NCBI GenBank assembly: GCA_934546985.1
Contig: CAKTEE010000011.1
Span: 3,839-67,838 of the forward strand
Direction of reading: 5' to 3'
DNA from: an uncultured Eubacteriales bacterium
Lineage (GTDB): Bacteria; Bacillota; Clostridia; Oscillospirales; Acutalibacteraceae
DNA length: 64,000 bases
In this document: positions 1-8,973 of the stretch, in pieces
How positions within the stretch are numbered: the first letter of the stretch is position 1
Layout: each line of letters begins with the position of its first letter
Notes under the pieces: generated by a model
What the model was told of the DNA's origin: nothing
Databases searched by the model: none
What the model saw: only the letters and a program-made list of their open reading frames with translations
Program-made: the position numbers and the translations under genes

Positions 1-349
1 TCTGACGTTTGGTAAACGCATAAGTATAACATGCCACCGCCTGCGCTTTTATTGCCTGCACATCATATTGCACAGGCATTTCCGCTGCAATAACGCCGCA
101 AATGTATTCCGCTTCTCCAAGCGTAACAACTTCCCCTGTTTCTTTCAAAAGAACTTTAAAATCTTGATAGCCTGTCTGTAGTATATTATCATTTTCCTGT
201 GTTACCTGAGTATTTTTCGGATTCATAGAACTATCCGGCTCTTTCGGTCCTCCTAATGCCATCAATGGAAGTAAAACCATTACAATTGCAGTAAACACAC
301 ACATTCCAGCATATCTGCGCAATTCAAACACCGTCCTTACATTTTTCAT
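1..349 (-). CDS. spoIID: Stage II sporulation protein D (SpoIID), N-terminal part
   Basis: The gene runs off the left edge, so only about 116 N-terminal residues are visible. A short basic start is followed by one membrane segment (AGMCVFTAIVMVLLPLMAL), a polar linker, and the start of the SpoIID/LytB domain with the family signature IKAQAVACYTYA. SpoIID is a membrane-anchored lytic transglycosylase that degrades septal peptidoglycan during forespore engulfment. The ATG at 347-349 has AAGGGA only one base away. An in-frame TTG ten codons in (FELRRY) has AAGGA at better spacing and may be the true start. Its presence marks an endospore former. Confidence 0.85.
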   Translation of the reverse strand, partial: MKNVRTVFELRRYAGMCVFTAIVMVLLPLMALGGPKEPDSSMNPKNTQVTQENDNILQTGYQDFKVLLKETGEVVTLGEAEYICGVIAAEMPVQYDVQAIKAQAVACYTYAFTKRQ

Positions 350-507
350 TCCCTTAATGAGAAGAATATACAAAAGATTTGCATTATCATTTTAATTTTA
401 TTGCACAAATCCCAACGATTTATTGGGATTTCTTGATACTAAGCGGCAATAAATGAATTTTTATCATGAAAATATTTCATTTTAAACAGTATATCATTCG
501 CCTTCTA

Positions 508-536
508 TTGACTTTATTTTCCGATTGATATAAAAT
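508..536 (+). promoter_or_regulatory. sigma-A promoter of citrate synthase
   Basis: TTGACT (508-513), a 17-base spacer and TAAAAT (531-536) lie 30 bases before the citrate synthase start. Confidence 0.7.
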
Positions 537-566
537 AGAAAACATACTTACTGAGGTGGTGTTTTC

Positions 567-2015
567 ATGGGAAATTATATTTCTCCCATATCAATGGACG
601 CCCTTTCCAATCTATGCGGCGAAATCGGAGATCATAACGCAATCAATCAAAAATATTTTGAAAAATATCAGGTAAAGCGCGGCCTGCGCAACCCTGACGG
701 AACCGGCGTTATGGCGGGGCTTACCAAAATCTGCAACGTACACGGCTATATGGTAAACGACGGAGAACGCCTGCCGGTCGACGGGCGGCTGATTTACCGC
801 GGCATAGACGTTATGGATATTGTCGGCGGCTGTATTGAAGAAAACCGGTTTGGCTATGAAGAAGTAGTCTGGCTGCTTTTATTTGGCAATTTGCCGTCAG
901 AAAAACAGCTTTCCGGCTTACGCAGCGTACTGGCGCAGTCAAGGGAACTGCCGGATGATTTTATTGAAGATATGATTATGAAAGCACCCTCCCCAAACAT
1001 CATGAACAAGCTGGCGCGCTCCGTTATGGCTTTGTACTCTTATGATTCCAATCCAGATGATCTGAGTATTCCAAATGTCCTGCGCCAATCCTTACAGCTT
1101 ATTTCCCAGATGTCTACCATTATGGTTTATGCATACCAAGTAAAGCGCCGGCATTATTATAAACAGAGCATGTACCTCCATCCACTTGACGAGAACGATT
1201 CTACTGCCCAAGCAATTCTCCGTGCACTGCGCAATGATTGCCAATTTACGGATGAAGAAGCCAAACTGCTGGATTTATGCCTGATTTTACATGCAGAACA
1301 CGGAGGCGGAAACAATTCCACTTTTGCAACCCGCGTTCTCAGCTCCAGCGGAACGGATACTTATTCTGCAATTGCGGCAGGCATTGGCTCACTGAAAGGT
1401 CCAAAGCACGGCGGTGCTAACATTAAAGTAAACGAAATGCTCTCCTATATTAAAGAAGGCGTACAGAATTACGATGATGATGAAGAAATCGCCGCATTTC
1501 TGGAAAAACTTCTGCGTAAGGAAGCTGGGGATCATGCAGGATTGATTTACGGAATGGGTCATGCTGTATATACATATTCCGATCCGCGTGCAACTATTCT
1601 GAAAAACAGCGCGCAAAAGCTTGCATTTGAAAAAGGATTCGGCGATGATTTTAAAGTACTGGATGCAGTAGAACGCCTGACGCCTGATGTTTTTGCTAAA
1701 GTGAAAGGTGACAGTAAAATTATCTGTGCGAATGTTGATTTATATTCCGGTCTTGTTTACCGTGTGCTTGGTATTCCGGAAGACCTTTTTACCCCGCTGT
1801 TTGCTGTCGCACGAATTGCCGGCTGGTGCGCACATCGAATTGAAGAGATTATGACCGGCGGACGCATCATTCGTCCGGCTTATAAATCAGTAGCCACACC
1901 GCAAAACTATATTCCGTTAAAAAAACGGCAGAATCAACTGCCTAAACCTCCGGCAGAATATATCCCCGCAGAAGAACGCGAAAACAAGAAACATTCAAAG
2001 AAGGTGCAGCCATAA
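567..2015 (+). CDS. gltA: Citrate synthase
   Basis: This 482-aa protein condenses acetyl-CoA and oxaloacetate to citrate. Family signatures are clear: the substrate-binding region LHAEHGGGNNSTFATR, the glycine-rich GPKHGGAN stretch and YGMGHAVYTYSDPRA with the second catalytic His. It is longer than the usual 370-430 aa because of an N-terminal extension before the RGL/GTGV region and a basic C-terminal tail (ERENKKHSKKVQP). The RBS AGGTGG lies 8 bases before ATG. The stop overlaps the next gene's start by one base, so the two are co-transcribed. Firmicutes often use citrate synthase in an incomplete TCA branch toward 2-oxoglutarate and glutamate; 2-methylcitrate synthase activity cannot be excluded from sequence. 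Confidence 0.93.
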   Translation: MGNYISPISMDALSNLCGEIGDHNAINQKYFEKYQVKRGLRNPDGTGVMAGLTKICNVHGYMVNDGERLPVDGRLIYRGIDVMDIVGGCIEENRFGYEEVVWLLLFGNLPSEKQLSGLRSVLAQSRELPDDFIEDMIMKAPSPNIMNKLARSVMALYSYDSNPDDLSIPNVLRQSLQLISQMSTIMVYAYQVKRRHYYKQSMYLHPLDENDSTAQAILRALRNDCQFTDEEAKLLDLCLILHAEHGGGNNSTFATRVLSSSGTDTYSAIAAGIGSLKGPKHGGANIKVNEMLSYIKEGVQNYDDDEEIAAFLEKLLRKEAGDHAGLIYGMGHAVYTYSDPRATILKNSAQKLAFEKGFGDDFKVLDAVERLTPDVFAKVKGDSKIICANVDLYSGLVYRVLGIPEDLFTPLFAVARIAGWCAHRIEEIMTGGRIIRPAYKSVATPQNYIPLKKRQNQLPKPPAEYIPAEERENKKHSKKVQP

Positions 2016-2944
2016 TGAAAAATCTGACCGCTAAGGAATCCGGCAAGTTTCAAATCATTGCATTTGTAATTTTCGCATTAGGTGTTATCAGCGCTATCCC
2101 CATCCGTTGCTACCAAATGTTTAATATGCTCGACAGTGAAACAGGGTTTTATTTAAAAACAAACGTTACAATTCCGCTGCTGAATTGTATTTTAGTCGGC
2201 GTATTTGTACTTGCCGTTGTAATTTCTTATCTTGGCAAAAAAAACACCATACGCCCTATCGGGCGCAATATTCCCCTTGCGGTCGTTTCTTATCTGTTTG
2301 CTTTCTCATTAATTGCCGATGGTATTAACAAACTGTTTGAAGCCTCCCTGAACGGCATTCAAGTCCAGGACGGATTCGTATTAGCTCAGGGGATATTTGC
2401 CCTGCTTTCAAGCATTTTCTTTATTATTGTTGGTATTTCTTTTACCGCCGGTACCGACTCTTTTGTCCGCCGCGGTATTCTGGCCGTTATGCCGGTATTT
2501 TGGGCGATTAGCCGAATCCTTCAGAGATTCTCCGTAGCTATTGATTTTAAAAATGTCTCAGAGCTTCTGTATGAGCTTGCAATGTTGTGTCTCGTTATGT
2601 TATTCTTTATGTCATTTGCGCGCGTATATGTTAACACAGAAGGCGCTAACATGAGTTGGCGTATTTTTGCTTTCGGTATCCCTGCAGCATTATTTGCATT
2701 TTTATGTTCCCTGCCGCGTTTTCTCGTAAAATTTATGGGTATGCCTGAACGCCTTGTTAAAAACTCCCCGCCGGAAATTGCAGACCTTGGCATGGCGATT
2801 TTCATTGTAGCTGTTCTAATTGCTTTTGTATCCGGCCGACGCGATCCTATACTTGATATGGATATTTCTAATGTTGAAATAATGGCTGACACTGAAAACA
2901 TGAAAACAGAAGAAGTACCCGATGTAAATGAATCAGAGGAATAA
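2015..2944 (+). CDS. Multi-pass membrane protein, unknown
   Basis: This 309-aa protein was not recognised. It shows seven to eight hydrophobic segments spread from residue 15 to about 275, alternating with short basic loops (GKKNTIRPIGR, SGRRDPIL), and an acidic cytosolic-looking C-terminal tail (ENMKTEEVPDVNESEE). There is no signal peptide, ATPase or transporter motif. It is translationally coupled to citrate synthase (one-base overlap TAATG, RBS AAGGTG), which argues for a linked role or at least a shared transcript. Confidence 0.8.
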   Translation: MKNLTAKESGKFQIIAFVIFALGVISAIPIRCYQMFNMLDSETGFYLKTNVTIPLLNCILVGVFVLAVVISYLGKKNTIRPIGRNIPLAVVSYLFAFSLIADGINKLFEASLNGIQVQDGFVLAQGIFALLSSIFFIIVGISFTAGTDSFVRRGILAVMPVFWAISRILQRFSVAIDFKNVSELLYELAMLCLVMLFFMSFARVYVNTEGANMSWRIFAFGIPAALFAFLCSLPRFLVKFMGMPERLVKNSPPEIADLGMAIFIVAVLIAFVSGRRDPILDMDISNVEIMADTENMKTEEVPDVNESEE

Positions 2945-2981
2945 AACAAATTTTATATACCAAAACGAAGATAAATTTCAG

Positions 2982-3015
2982 ATGCCCTTGATATAGAAAA
3001 TTATATCAAGGGCAT
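2982..3015. terminator. Hairpin after the citrate synthase operon
   Basis: A perfect 14-bp stem (ATGCCCTTGATATA, 2982-2995; complement 3002-3015) has a 6-base loop. It sits 38 bases past the membrane-protein stop. No immediate T-run follows, so its terminator strength is uncertain. Confidence 0.55.
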
Positions 3016-3417
3016 TACTATATCAAAAAAATTTTAAAAGACCCCAACCAATGCTTTAACATATTTGGTAGTAAAAGTCTCTGTTTTTTATAACTTTATC
3101 ATAATTTTATTTCATGTGCTTTATTCAATACAAAAAGAATCAGAATTTTATTTATTTTTTCTAATTTCTTTCAAAATACTATTCACCAAATATTGTTATT
3201 TTAACAAATTTTACAAAAACAGAAAATATATGTTCACAAAGATTTTCCATTTTTATTTTATAAAGTAAAAAATCTACAAATCATATATTTATTTTGCACA
3301 AAAATCTTTACATATTTATTGATTTTGTTAAAAGTTTTTGTATGGAACATGAAATATTAAAGAAATGCCAAAAAAACATAATTTTTCGCAGGAAATAGTG
3401 CAATTTATTAAAAAAAA
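3016..3417. other. AT-rich intergenic stretch
   Basis: About 400 bases of very AT-rich sequence before the response regulator. The only open frame (3065-3268) is low-complexity F/Y/K/I and has no RBS, so it is not called. I see no RNA gene or repeat here. Confidence 0.5.
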
Positions 3418-3426
3418 TGTTATAAT
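3418..3426 (+). promoter_or_regulatory. Extended -10 promoter of the response regulator
   Basis: TGTTATAAT (TGn plus a perfect TATAAT) lies 57 bases before the start codon. There is no good -35, consistent with an extended -10 or activated promoter. Confidence 0.5.
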
Positions 3427-3483
3427 TACTTGTAAATATTTTTAGAAGTTATGCATTTTGAATAATTAAGGAGTCATGACACT

Positions 3484-4239
3484 ATGTATAAGGTAGTATT
3501 GATAGATGATGAACACATCATCGTCGAGGGTCTGAAAAAAATGATACCTTGGGAAAAATACGATTGTACTGTTGTCGCGACAGCTTCCGATGGCCGCGAA
3601 GGTATTGAAACCATTAAAAGACATTTGCCGGATATTGTATTTACCGATATCCGTATGCCGAATCTGGATGGCATCACTATGCTTGCCGGCATTAAGTCCC
3701 AGTTTCCGGATATGCAAGTCACTGTTTTGACAGGCTTTCGCGATTTTGAATATGCACAAAGTGCAATTAAACTCGGCGTTACGCGTTTCCTTCTGAAACC
3801 TTCCAAGATGGACGAGCTGATTGAAGCACTGGAAACAATGGTAGGTAAGCTGAAAGAGAAAAATCTGTCTGAAACAGAATCTGTGGAGGAACAGTCTGAT
3901 GCAAAAGACGAAGTTGCAAACAGCTTTATTGTTAGGAATGCACTGAAATATATTGACGAGCATTATGCTGAAAAGCTTACGCTGATTGAAGTTGCAGACA
4001 ACGTTTATGTTAGCCAGTGGCATTTAAGTAAATTACTGAAAAAACATACGAATCAAAACTTCTGCGATATTTTAAACGGCGTACGAATTGAACAGGCAAA
4101 AAAATTGTTAAAAGACCCTTCTTTAAAAATCCATGAGATTTCAGAAAAAGTTGGATTCACGGATGTCACTCACTTCTCTAAAAAATTTAAGCAGATTGTG
4201 GGCGTATCTGCAAATGGTTACCGTAATTCTTTAAAATAA
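3484..4239 (+). CDS. Response regulator, AraC/YesN type
   Basis: This 251-aa protein has an N-terminal receiver domain (residues 1-120) with the acidic pocket D8/D9, phospho-acceptor D55 (VFTDIRMP) and conserved K105 (LLKPSK). A short acidic linker leads to a C-terminal AraC-type double helix-turn-helix (about 150-251, ending in EKVGFTDVTHFSKKFKQIVG). Proteins of this type usually pair with YesM-like membrane kinases and control sugar-uptake operons. No kinase is adjacent; the YesM-like kinase at 14209-15954 also lacks a regulator and is a candidate partner (inference). The start has AGGAG about 10 bases upstream. Confidence 0.9.
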   Translation: MYKVVLIDDEHIIVEGLKKMIPWEKYDCTVVATASDGREGIETIKRHLPDIVFTDIRMPNLDGITMLAGIKSQFPDMQVTVLTGFRDFEYAQSAIKLGVTRFLLKPSKMDELIEALETMVGKLKEKNLSETESVEEQSDAKDEVANSFIVRNALKYIDEHYAEKLTLIEVADNVYVSQWHLSKLLKKHTNQNFCDILNGVRIEQAKKLLKDPSLKIHEISEKVGFTDVTHFSKKFKQIVGVSANGYRNSLK

Positions 4240-4263
4240 AACTTTTATACAGTGTGTTTGCAT

Positions 4264-4297
4264 AAACAGCGGCTGAGAAATTAGTCCGCTGTTTTTT
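4264..4297 (+). terminator. Intrinsic terminator of the response regulator
   Basis: A 9-bp stem (AAACAGCGG 4264-4272, CCGCTGTTT 4286-4294) is followed by a T-run to 4297. Confidence 0.85.
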
Positions 4298-4381
4298 ATA
4301 TCCTCAATTCATGAACAGAAGTTGAAAAACTTGTATGAAATATATATTTTTTTAACGGTTTGTAAACATATAAAAAAATAC

Positions 4382-4410
4382 TTGATTTTTCCAGATGAAG
4401 TGACTACAAT
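4382..4410 (+). promoter_or_regulatory. groESL promoter
   Basis: TTGATT (4382-4387), a 17-base spacer and TACAAT (4405-4410), immediately before the CIRCE operator. Confidence 0.8.
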
Positions 4411-4415
4411 AAGTA

Positions 4416-4442
4416 TTAGCACTCGAATAGCAAGAGTGCTAA
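4416..4442 (+). promoter_or_regulatory. CIRCE operator (HrcA binding site)
   Basis: A perfect TTAGCACTC-N9-GAGTGCTAA inverted repeat is placed just after the -10 box. The HrcA repressor binds CIRCE and releases it on heat shock, so groES-groEL here should be an HrcA-controlled class I heat-shock operon. hrcA itself is not in the window. Confidence 0.97.
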
Positions 4443-4486
4443 TAAGTTGCATAATATTGATTCATAATATTAAGGAGGAATTTACT

Positions 4487-4771
4487 ATGACAATCAAACC
4501 TCTCTCTGACCGTGTGGTCGTAAAGCTTGTTGAAGCTGAAGAAACTACAAAAAGCGGTATTATTCTTGCGGCATCCGCACAGGAAAAACCGCAAATCGCT
4601 GAAATTACAGCGGTAGGCCCCGGCGGTAAGGTTGACGGTAAAGATGTTGAAATGTACGTTGCGGTCGGACAGAAAGTTATTATCAGCAAGTATGCCGGCA
4701 CTGAGGTTAAACTTGATAACGAAGAATACACCATTATCCGTCAAAACGATATTCTTGCTGTTGTAGAATAA
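4487..4771 (+). CDS. groES: Co-chaperonin GroES
   Basis: This 94-aa protein has the normal GroES length and starts MTIKPLSDRVVVKLVEAEETT. It carries the mobile loop (TTKSGIILAASAQEKPQ) and the end of the roof/base (YTIIRQNDILAVVE). It caps the GroEL ring during ATP-driven protein folding in the cytosol. ATG 4487 is chosen because a strong AAGGAGG precedes it; a longer open frame from 4322 would read through the promoter and CIRCE element and is not credible. groEL follows 36 bases later. Confidence 0.97.
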   Translation: MTIKPLSDRVVVKLVEAEETTKSGIILAASAQEKPQIAEITAVGPGGKVDGKDVEMYVAVGQKVIISKYAGTEVKLDNEEYTIIRQNDILAVVE

Positions 4772-4807
4772 TCCCCTTAAATTTTTATATTGTGGAGGTA
4801 AGGAATT

Positions 4808-6448
4808 ATGGCTAAAGAAATTATTTACGGTGAAGACGCCCGCAAAGCTTTGCTTGCCGGTATTGATAAACTCGCTAATACAGTTAAAATCACCATGGGT
4901 CCGAAAGGCCGCAACGTGGTTCTTGATAAGAAATACGGCGCACCGCTGATCACAAACGACGGTGTAACGATCGCAAAAGAAATCGAACTTGACGACTCTT
5001 TTGAAAACATGGGCGCTCAGCTTGTAAAAGAAGTTGCTACAAAAACCAACGATGTTGCCGGCGACGGTACAACAACCGCAACTCTGCTTGCGCAGGCATT
5101 TGTACGCGAAGGCATGAAGAACGTTGCCGCAGGCGCAAATCCAATGGTTGTTAAAAAAGGTATTAAGACTGCCGTAGATACCGCCGTAGAAGCATTAAAG
5201 AAGAATTCTAAAACCGTAGAAGGTTCTGAAGACATTGCCCGTGTTGCAACTATTTCTGCCGGTGATGAAGTCATTGGGAAGCTGATTGCAGACGCGATGG
5301 AAAAGGTATCTGCTGACGGTGTTATTACCGTAGAAGAATCAAAAACCGCAGAAACATACTCTGAAGTTGTAGAAGGCATGCAGTTTGACCGCGGATATGT
5401 TTCCCCTTATATGTGCACAGACACAGATAAAATGGAAGCTGTGATTGACGATGCTTATATTCTCATCACCGATAAGAAAATTTCTAATATTCAGGAAATC
5501 CTTCCTCTGCTGGAACAGATTCTGCAATCCGGCAAAAAGCTTGTTATCGTTGCAGAAGATGTAGAAGGCGAAGCACTTGCTACCCTCTTGGTTAATAAGC
5601 TTCGCGGAACCTTTACCTGCGTTGCAGTAAAAGCGCCTGGTTTTGGCGACAGGCGTAAAGAAATGCTAGAGGATATTGCTATCCTGACCGGCGGTGAAGT
5701 AATTACTTCTGACCTTGGTCTTGAATTGAAAGAAACTCAGGTTTCTCAGCTCGGCCGTGCACGTCAGGTAAAAATTACAAAGGAAAACACTATCATCGTT
5801 GACGGTGCAGGCGATTCTACTGCAATTCAGAACCGTGTCAACCAGATTAAAGTTCAGATTGAAGATTCCACCTCTGAATTTGATCGTGAAAAACTTCAGG
5901 AACGCCTTGCAAAGCTGGCTGGCGGTGTTGCAGTTATTAAAGTCGGCGCTGCTACCGAAACTGAAATGAAAGAAAAGAAGCTGCGCATTGAAGATGCACT
6001 TTCTGCTACCAAAGCGGCTGTAGAAGAAGGTATGGTTGCCGGCGGCGGCGTTGCACTGATTAACACAGCCCCTGCAGTTGAAGCCCTGCTTGATACTACA
6101 GATGACGCTGATATGAAAACCGGTATTAAAATTGTTCTGAAAACATTGGAAGAACCAATCAGACAAATCGCTGCAAATGCCGGTATGGAAGGCTCTGTTA
6201 TCATTGACGCTATCAAACGTTCCGGTCAAATCGGTTACGGCTTTGATTTCTCTAAAGAAGTTTATACCGATATGAGTGCGGCAGGTATTGTTGACCCAAC
6301 AAAGGTAACGCGTTCTGCTTTACAGAATGCCGCGTCTGTTGCCAGCATGGTTCTGACTACAGAATCCCTTGTAACAGATAAAAAAGACCCAGCCGCTGAC
6401 GCTGCAAATGCAGCAGCTATGGCTCAGGCCGGCGGCGGAATGTATTAA
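4808..6448 (+). CDS. groEL: Chaperonin GroEL
   Basis: This 546-aa protein is a full-length 60-kDa chaperonin. It has the N-terminal KITMGPKGRNVVLD region, the ATP site NDGVTIAKE and GDGTTTATLLA, an apical domain in the middle, and a glycine-methionine C-terminal tail (AQAGGGMY). It folds non-native proteins with GroES. The RBS GGAGG lies 10 bases before ATG. It is second in the CIRCE-controlled operon and is followed by a strong terminator. Confidence 0.98.
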   Translation: MAKEIIYGEDARKALLAGIDKLANTVKITMGPKGRNVVLDKKYGAPLITNDGVTIAKEIELDDSFENMGAQLVKEVATKTNDVAGDGTTTATLLAQAFVREGMKNVAAGANPMVVKKGIKTAVDTAVEALKKNSKTVEGSEDIARVATISAGDEVIGKLIADAMEKVSADGVITVEESKTAETYSEVVEGMQFDRGYVSPYMCTDTDKMEAVIDDAYILITDKKISNIQEILPLLEQILQSGKKLVIVAEDVEGEALATLLVNKLRGTFTCVAVKAPGFGDRRKEMLEDIAILTGGEVITSDLGLELKETQVSQLGRARQVKITKENTIIVDGAGDSTAIQNRVNQIKVQIEDSTSEFDREKLQERLAKLAGGVAVIKVGAATETEMKEKKLRIEDALSATKAAVEEGMVAGGGVALINTAPAVEALLDTTDDADMKTGIKIVLKTLEEPIRQIAANAGMEGSVIIDAIKRSGQIGYGFDFSKEVYTDMSAAGIVDPTKVTRSALQNAASVASMVLTTESLVTDKKDPAADAANAAAMAQAGGGMY

Positions 6449-6472
6449 TCTATTATAGATTTTTAAAACTGC

Positions 6473-6512
6473 AAAAGGGAAATACAGTTGTTTATAACTG
6501 TATTTCCCTTTT
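6473..6512. terminator. groESL terminator
   Basis: A perfect 17-bp stem (6473-6489 with 6496-6512), 6-base loop, A-tract on the left and T-tract on the right. It can work in both directions. Confidence 0.9.
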
Positions 6513-6535
6513 TATATTCTTTATGTTCAAAATTG

Positions 6536-6562
6536 TTCCCCTGAACAGAAAGTTCAGGGGAA
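6536..6562 (-). terminator. Terminator of the TPM/zinc-ribbon operon
   Basis: An 11-bp stem (TTCCCCTGAAC, 6536-6546, with 6552-6562) lies just past the stop of the minus-strand gene. A short AATTTT-like run follows on the minus strand. Confidence 0.65.
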
Positions 6563-6573
6563 TTTATATTGCA

Positions 6574-7380
6574 TTAAAAACTGCATCCACCGCCGCCATG
6601 GCTATTTCCACTGCTGCCGCTGTGGGTGGAACTTGCTCCGCCTCCACCACCGGAACTGCTGTCGCTGATTGTCCGTGAGGTTTGTGTTTTATGGGTAAAC
6701 ACTTCGCTTTCCCGGTTAATACGAACGTTCCTTGGATTTAAATAAGTACGGCTATCTACCGTCACTTTGCCACCGGCATTATGTACCATAATAAAAACAA
6801 CAATACCGGCAACAGCTGCTGAAATAAAAAGTGAAATTAACAATAATCCAACAGAAAACCGAAATCCCTTCGTATTGCCTTCATAATCATACAAATTTCT
6901 TTCGTTAGGTAAATCCCCCATATATTCTGCTACATATTCCAGGAACACATTACAACTTTCATAGTAATCGCCTTCCTTTAAATAAGGCTGAATATCCGAA
7001 GTGATATTTGATATGCGCTTATCTGTAAAATAGGTAATTGCTCCGCCGGAAGTTGATATCCATGCTCTCCGATGCTCCATATCAATTAAGTACAAAATTC
7101 CTGTTCCGCGCGGTTTATCATAACCAAAATCGTTATAATCAAAAAAATCATCCGCATATTCCACCGTAGATTTTCCATCCGTATCATCGGTGGTTACAAT
7201 AACAATATCTACTTCTTTCTCTATTGCAATGCGCAGGCTCTCCTGCTGTAATATAGAACACTGAGTTTCTGTTAAAAGACCGGCCTGATCATATACCTTT
7301 TGATTTTCTGTAAAAGCTGACAATATAACTGCAATCACCAGAATTGGGATAATGCATAGGATTTTTCTTAACTTTCTCAA
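6574..7380 (-). CDS. TPM-domain (YgcG-like) membrane protein
   Basis: This 268-aa protein has an N-terminal membrane segment (ILCIIPILVIAVILSAF) and a TPM domain at about 30-150 (VYDQAGLLTETQ, DIVIVTTDD, GILYLIDMEHRRAWISTSG). A second membrane segment lies near residue 185, and the tail is glycine/serine-rich and ends GGGGCSF. TPM domains have been linked to phosphatase activity and to photosystem repair, but the bacterial YgcG role is unclear. The start is TTG at 7378-7380: GGAGG lies 9 bases upstream and the codon overlaps the TGA of the previous gene. A longer frame would lie inside that gene. Confidence 0.8.
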   Translation of the reverse strand: MRKLRKILCIIPILVIAVILSAFTENQKVYDQAGLLTETQCSILQQESLRIAIEKEVDIVIVTTDDTDGKSTVEYADDFFDYNDFGYDKPRGTGILYLIDMEHRRAWISTSGGAITYFTDKRISNITSDIQPYLKEGDYYESCNVFLEYVAEYMGDLPNERNLYDYEGNTKGFRFSVGLLLISLFISAAVAGIVVFIMVHNAGGKVTVDSRTYLNPRNVRINRESEVFTHKTQTSRTISDSSSGGGGGASSTHSGSSGNSHGGGGCSF

Positions 7381-8384
7381 TGCAAAAATCCTCCTATCAA
7401 GAAAACAATGGTAAAAACAGCCGCCATAATACCGAAGAACCAAGCAAGTACTTTGCCTATGCTAATTGGTGGCTTTCCAACCACTTTTCCGGTCTGGCCA
7501 TTCATAGCAAACGTATATTTTTTTCCCATATAGTCATAATTCATAACCCAAACCGGCAAAAGAACATAGGAAGAACGTTTTTCCCGACATTGAAATGCAT
7601 GAGATAACACATTAACGGAAGAATATCCTTGTATAGTAGAACGCACATACTCTTGCGCAAAACCATTGATACGCTGTAATGCACGCTGGAGCAAAATATC
7701 TTCAGACACACTGTATTTTTCCGCCATAAAACCGGAAAGATACGGCATTGCGAAAGGTCTCAGTTCTCCATAATGAAATGGTTCCAATTTGTCCATTAAT
7801 TGGTCATCCATTTTTTCAGATGCATCTGCCGGTACCTTTAAATATTCTGTGTCTATATCCCGATAAACTGCAAAATGGCTGGTTACAGTATATTCCGTAT
7901 TCCCTGAGCGCCAAGTTCTAACCCTTGTACAATCTGCTTTCATCGTCGTATTTGCTTTGCAGTCATACAAAAAAAACGGCACATAAATCCCTGTAATTTT
8001 ATCAATACGATCCTGACTCAAATATCCTCTTGGGGTTATCCTGCCATTTTTACACCATTTTTTAAAAGCTTGAATCGCATCGTTCTTGTCCAATTTAAAA
8101 GGAATTACCATCGACGGCGCAAATTCACCGCTAACTTTCTCAGGAATAATCTCTGGCGCACCGCAAAATGTACAAAAAGTCGCAGCAGTTTCCGGTTCTG
8201 TAACAAGCTCAGCCCCACAATTTGGGCACTTATGCAAAGCAACATCTACTTTTTCCGTTTTTATTTCTGCCGCAGCCTGCTCAGGTGCAATACTGTGTCC
8301 ACAGCTATGGCAATGCAGCATTTGTTTTTCGCTGTCAAAAACCATATCCTCCCCACAGGAAGGACATTTGTAAACTAACGCCAT
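7377..8384 (-). CDS. Zinc-ribbon protein with C-terminal membrane anchor
   Basis: This 335-aa protein starts with two zinc ribbons: CPSCGEDMVFD...CHSCG (residues 8-29) and CPNCGAEL...CTFCGAPE (about 53-78). A soluble domain of about 220 residues (IPFKLDKNDAIQAFKKWCKNG, IYVPFFLYDCKANT) and one C-terminal membrane segment (VLAWFFGIMAAVFTIVFLIGG) follow. It matches clostridial TFIIB-type zinc-ribbon proteins of unknown function. It is translationally coupled to the TPM gene (TGA/TTG overlap), suggesting a joint membrane role. The RBS AGGTG lies 7 bases upstream of ATG. Confidence 0.78.
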   Translation of the reverse strand: MALVYKCPSCGEDMVFDSEKQMLHCHSCGHSIAPEQAAAEIKTEKVDVALHKCPNCGAELVTEPETAATFCTFCGAPEIIPEKVSGEFAPSMVIPFKLDKNDAIQAFKKWCKNGRITPRGYLSQDRIDKITGIYVPFFLYDCKANTTMKADCTRVRTWRSGNTEYTVTSHFAVYRDIDTEYLKVPADASEKMDDQLMDKLEPFHYGELRPFAMPYLSGFMAEKYSVSEDILLQRALQRINGFAQEYVRSTIQGYSSVNVLSHAFQCREKRSSYVLLPVWVMNYDYMGKKYTFAMNGQTGKVVGKPPISIGKVLAWFFGIMAAVFTIVFLIGGFLH

Positions 8385-8464
8385 TTATTTCACCTCTGCT
8401 CAAAAATACAGATACAAACTATACCTCATCTCTCATTTTCAATAATTATATAGTTTCGGTTTTT

Positions 8465-8473
8465 ATTATAACA
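8465..8473 (-). promoter_or_regulatory. Extended -10 promoter of the zinc-ribbon/TPM operon
   Basis: The minus strand reads TGTTATAAT, a perfect extended -10, about 80 bases before the zinc-ribbon start. The -35 is weak (TTTATT). Confidence 0.5.
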
Positions 8474-8496
8474 TGAAAATTTTCCAGAATAAAGCC

Positions 8497-8538
8497 AAAG
8501 GGCAATATTCTTATGTAAAAAGAATATTGCCCTTTTTT
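8497..8538. terminator. Terminator after the three-gene small-protein cluster
   Basis: A 16-bp stem (8497-8512 with 8520-8535) and T-run on the plus side; the minus side has a short T-rich stretch (TGGCTTTATT). It closes the minus-strand genes 8541-9618. Confidence 0.75.
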
Positions 8539-8540
8539 AA

Positions 8541-8963
8541 TTACATCATAATATAAAGAATTGCAAGCATCAATAATTCATCTGCTTTTTCCGTATATAG
8601 GACAAAAAGAATCGCCATCAGCAAAATGCCGTCACTATCTGTATGAAGCATTTCCATTAGCCCTAATTTATTGCCGGAAAAAGGAAAACCGCCAAGCAAT
8701 TGTGAAACCTCTGAATTTGAAGGGTGGTTTGTATGGCGTTCTTCCCGATTTTTAGATGTTTCATTTTCTACAACTGTTTTCTGACTATCCATTGTTTTTG
8801 GAGCCTGTGCATCAGACCGGGCCGCTTTTACAGATGATTCCTTTGTAACCAACGGCGGCATACGATCGACCGTAAACCGGGATCTCGCCTGCATCTCCTT
8901 AACACGTCTGGCCGCATCCTGCTGCATTTTTAATATATCGTCACTGCTGTAATCACCGGCCAT
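8541..8963 (-). CDS. Small conserved-cluster protein, unknown
   Basis: This 140-aa protein was not recognised. It has a basic, helix-rich N-terminus (DDILKMQQDAARRVKEMQARSRF), a polar low-complexity middle and a hydrophobic C-terminus (ILLMAILFVLYTEKADELLMLAILYIMM) that could be two short membrane hairpin segments. RBS AGGTG, 6 bases to ATG. It is the last of three consecutive small genes on this strand with gaps of 10 and 33 bases. Confidence 0.65.
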   Translation of the reverse strand: MAGDYSSDDILKMQQDAARRVKEMQARSRFTVDRMPPLVTKESSVKAARSDAQAPKTMDSQKTVVENETSKNREERHTNHPSNSEVSQLLGGFPFSGNKLGLMEMLHTDSDGILLMAILFVLYTEKADELLMLAILYIMM

Positions 8964-8973
8964 TTATCTCACC

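Noticed and set aside
3065..3268. 67-aa open frame on the plus strand
   Set aside because: Low-complexity F/Y/K/I sequence from AT-rich DNA, no RBS.
4322..4486. N-terminal extension of GroES
   Set aside because: It runs through the promoter and the CIRCE operator; the real start has a perfect RBS at 4487.
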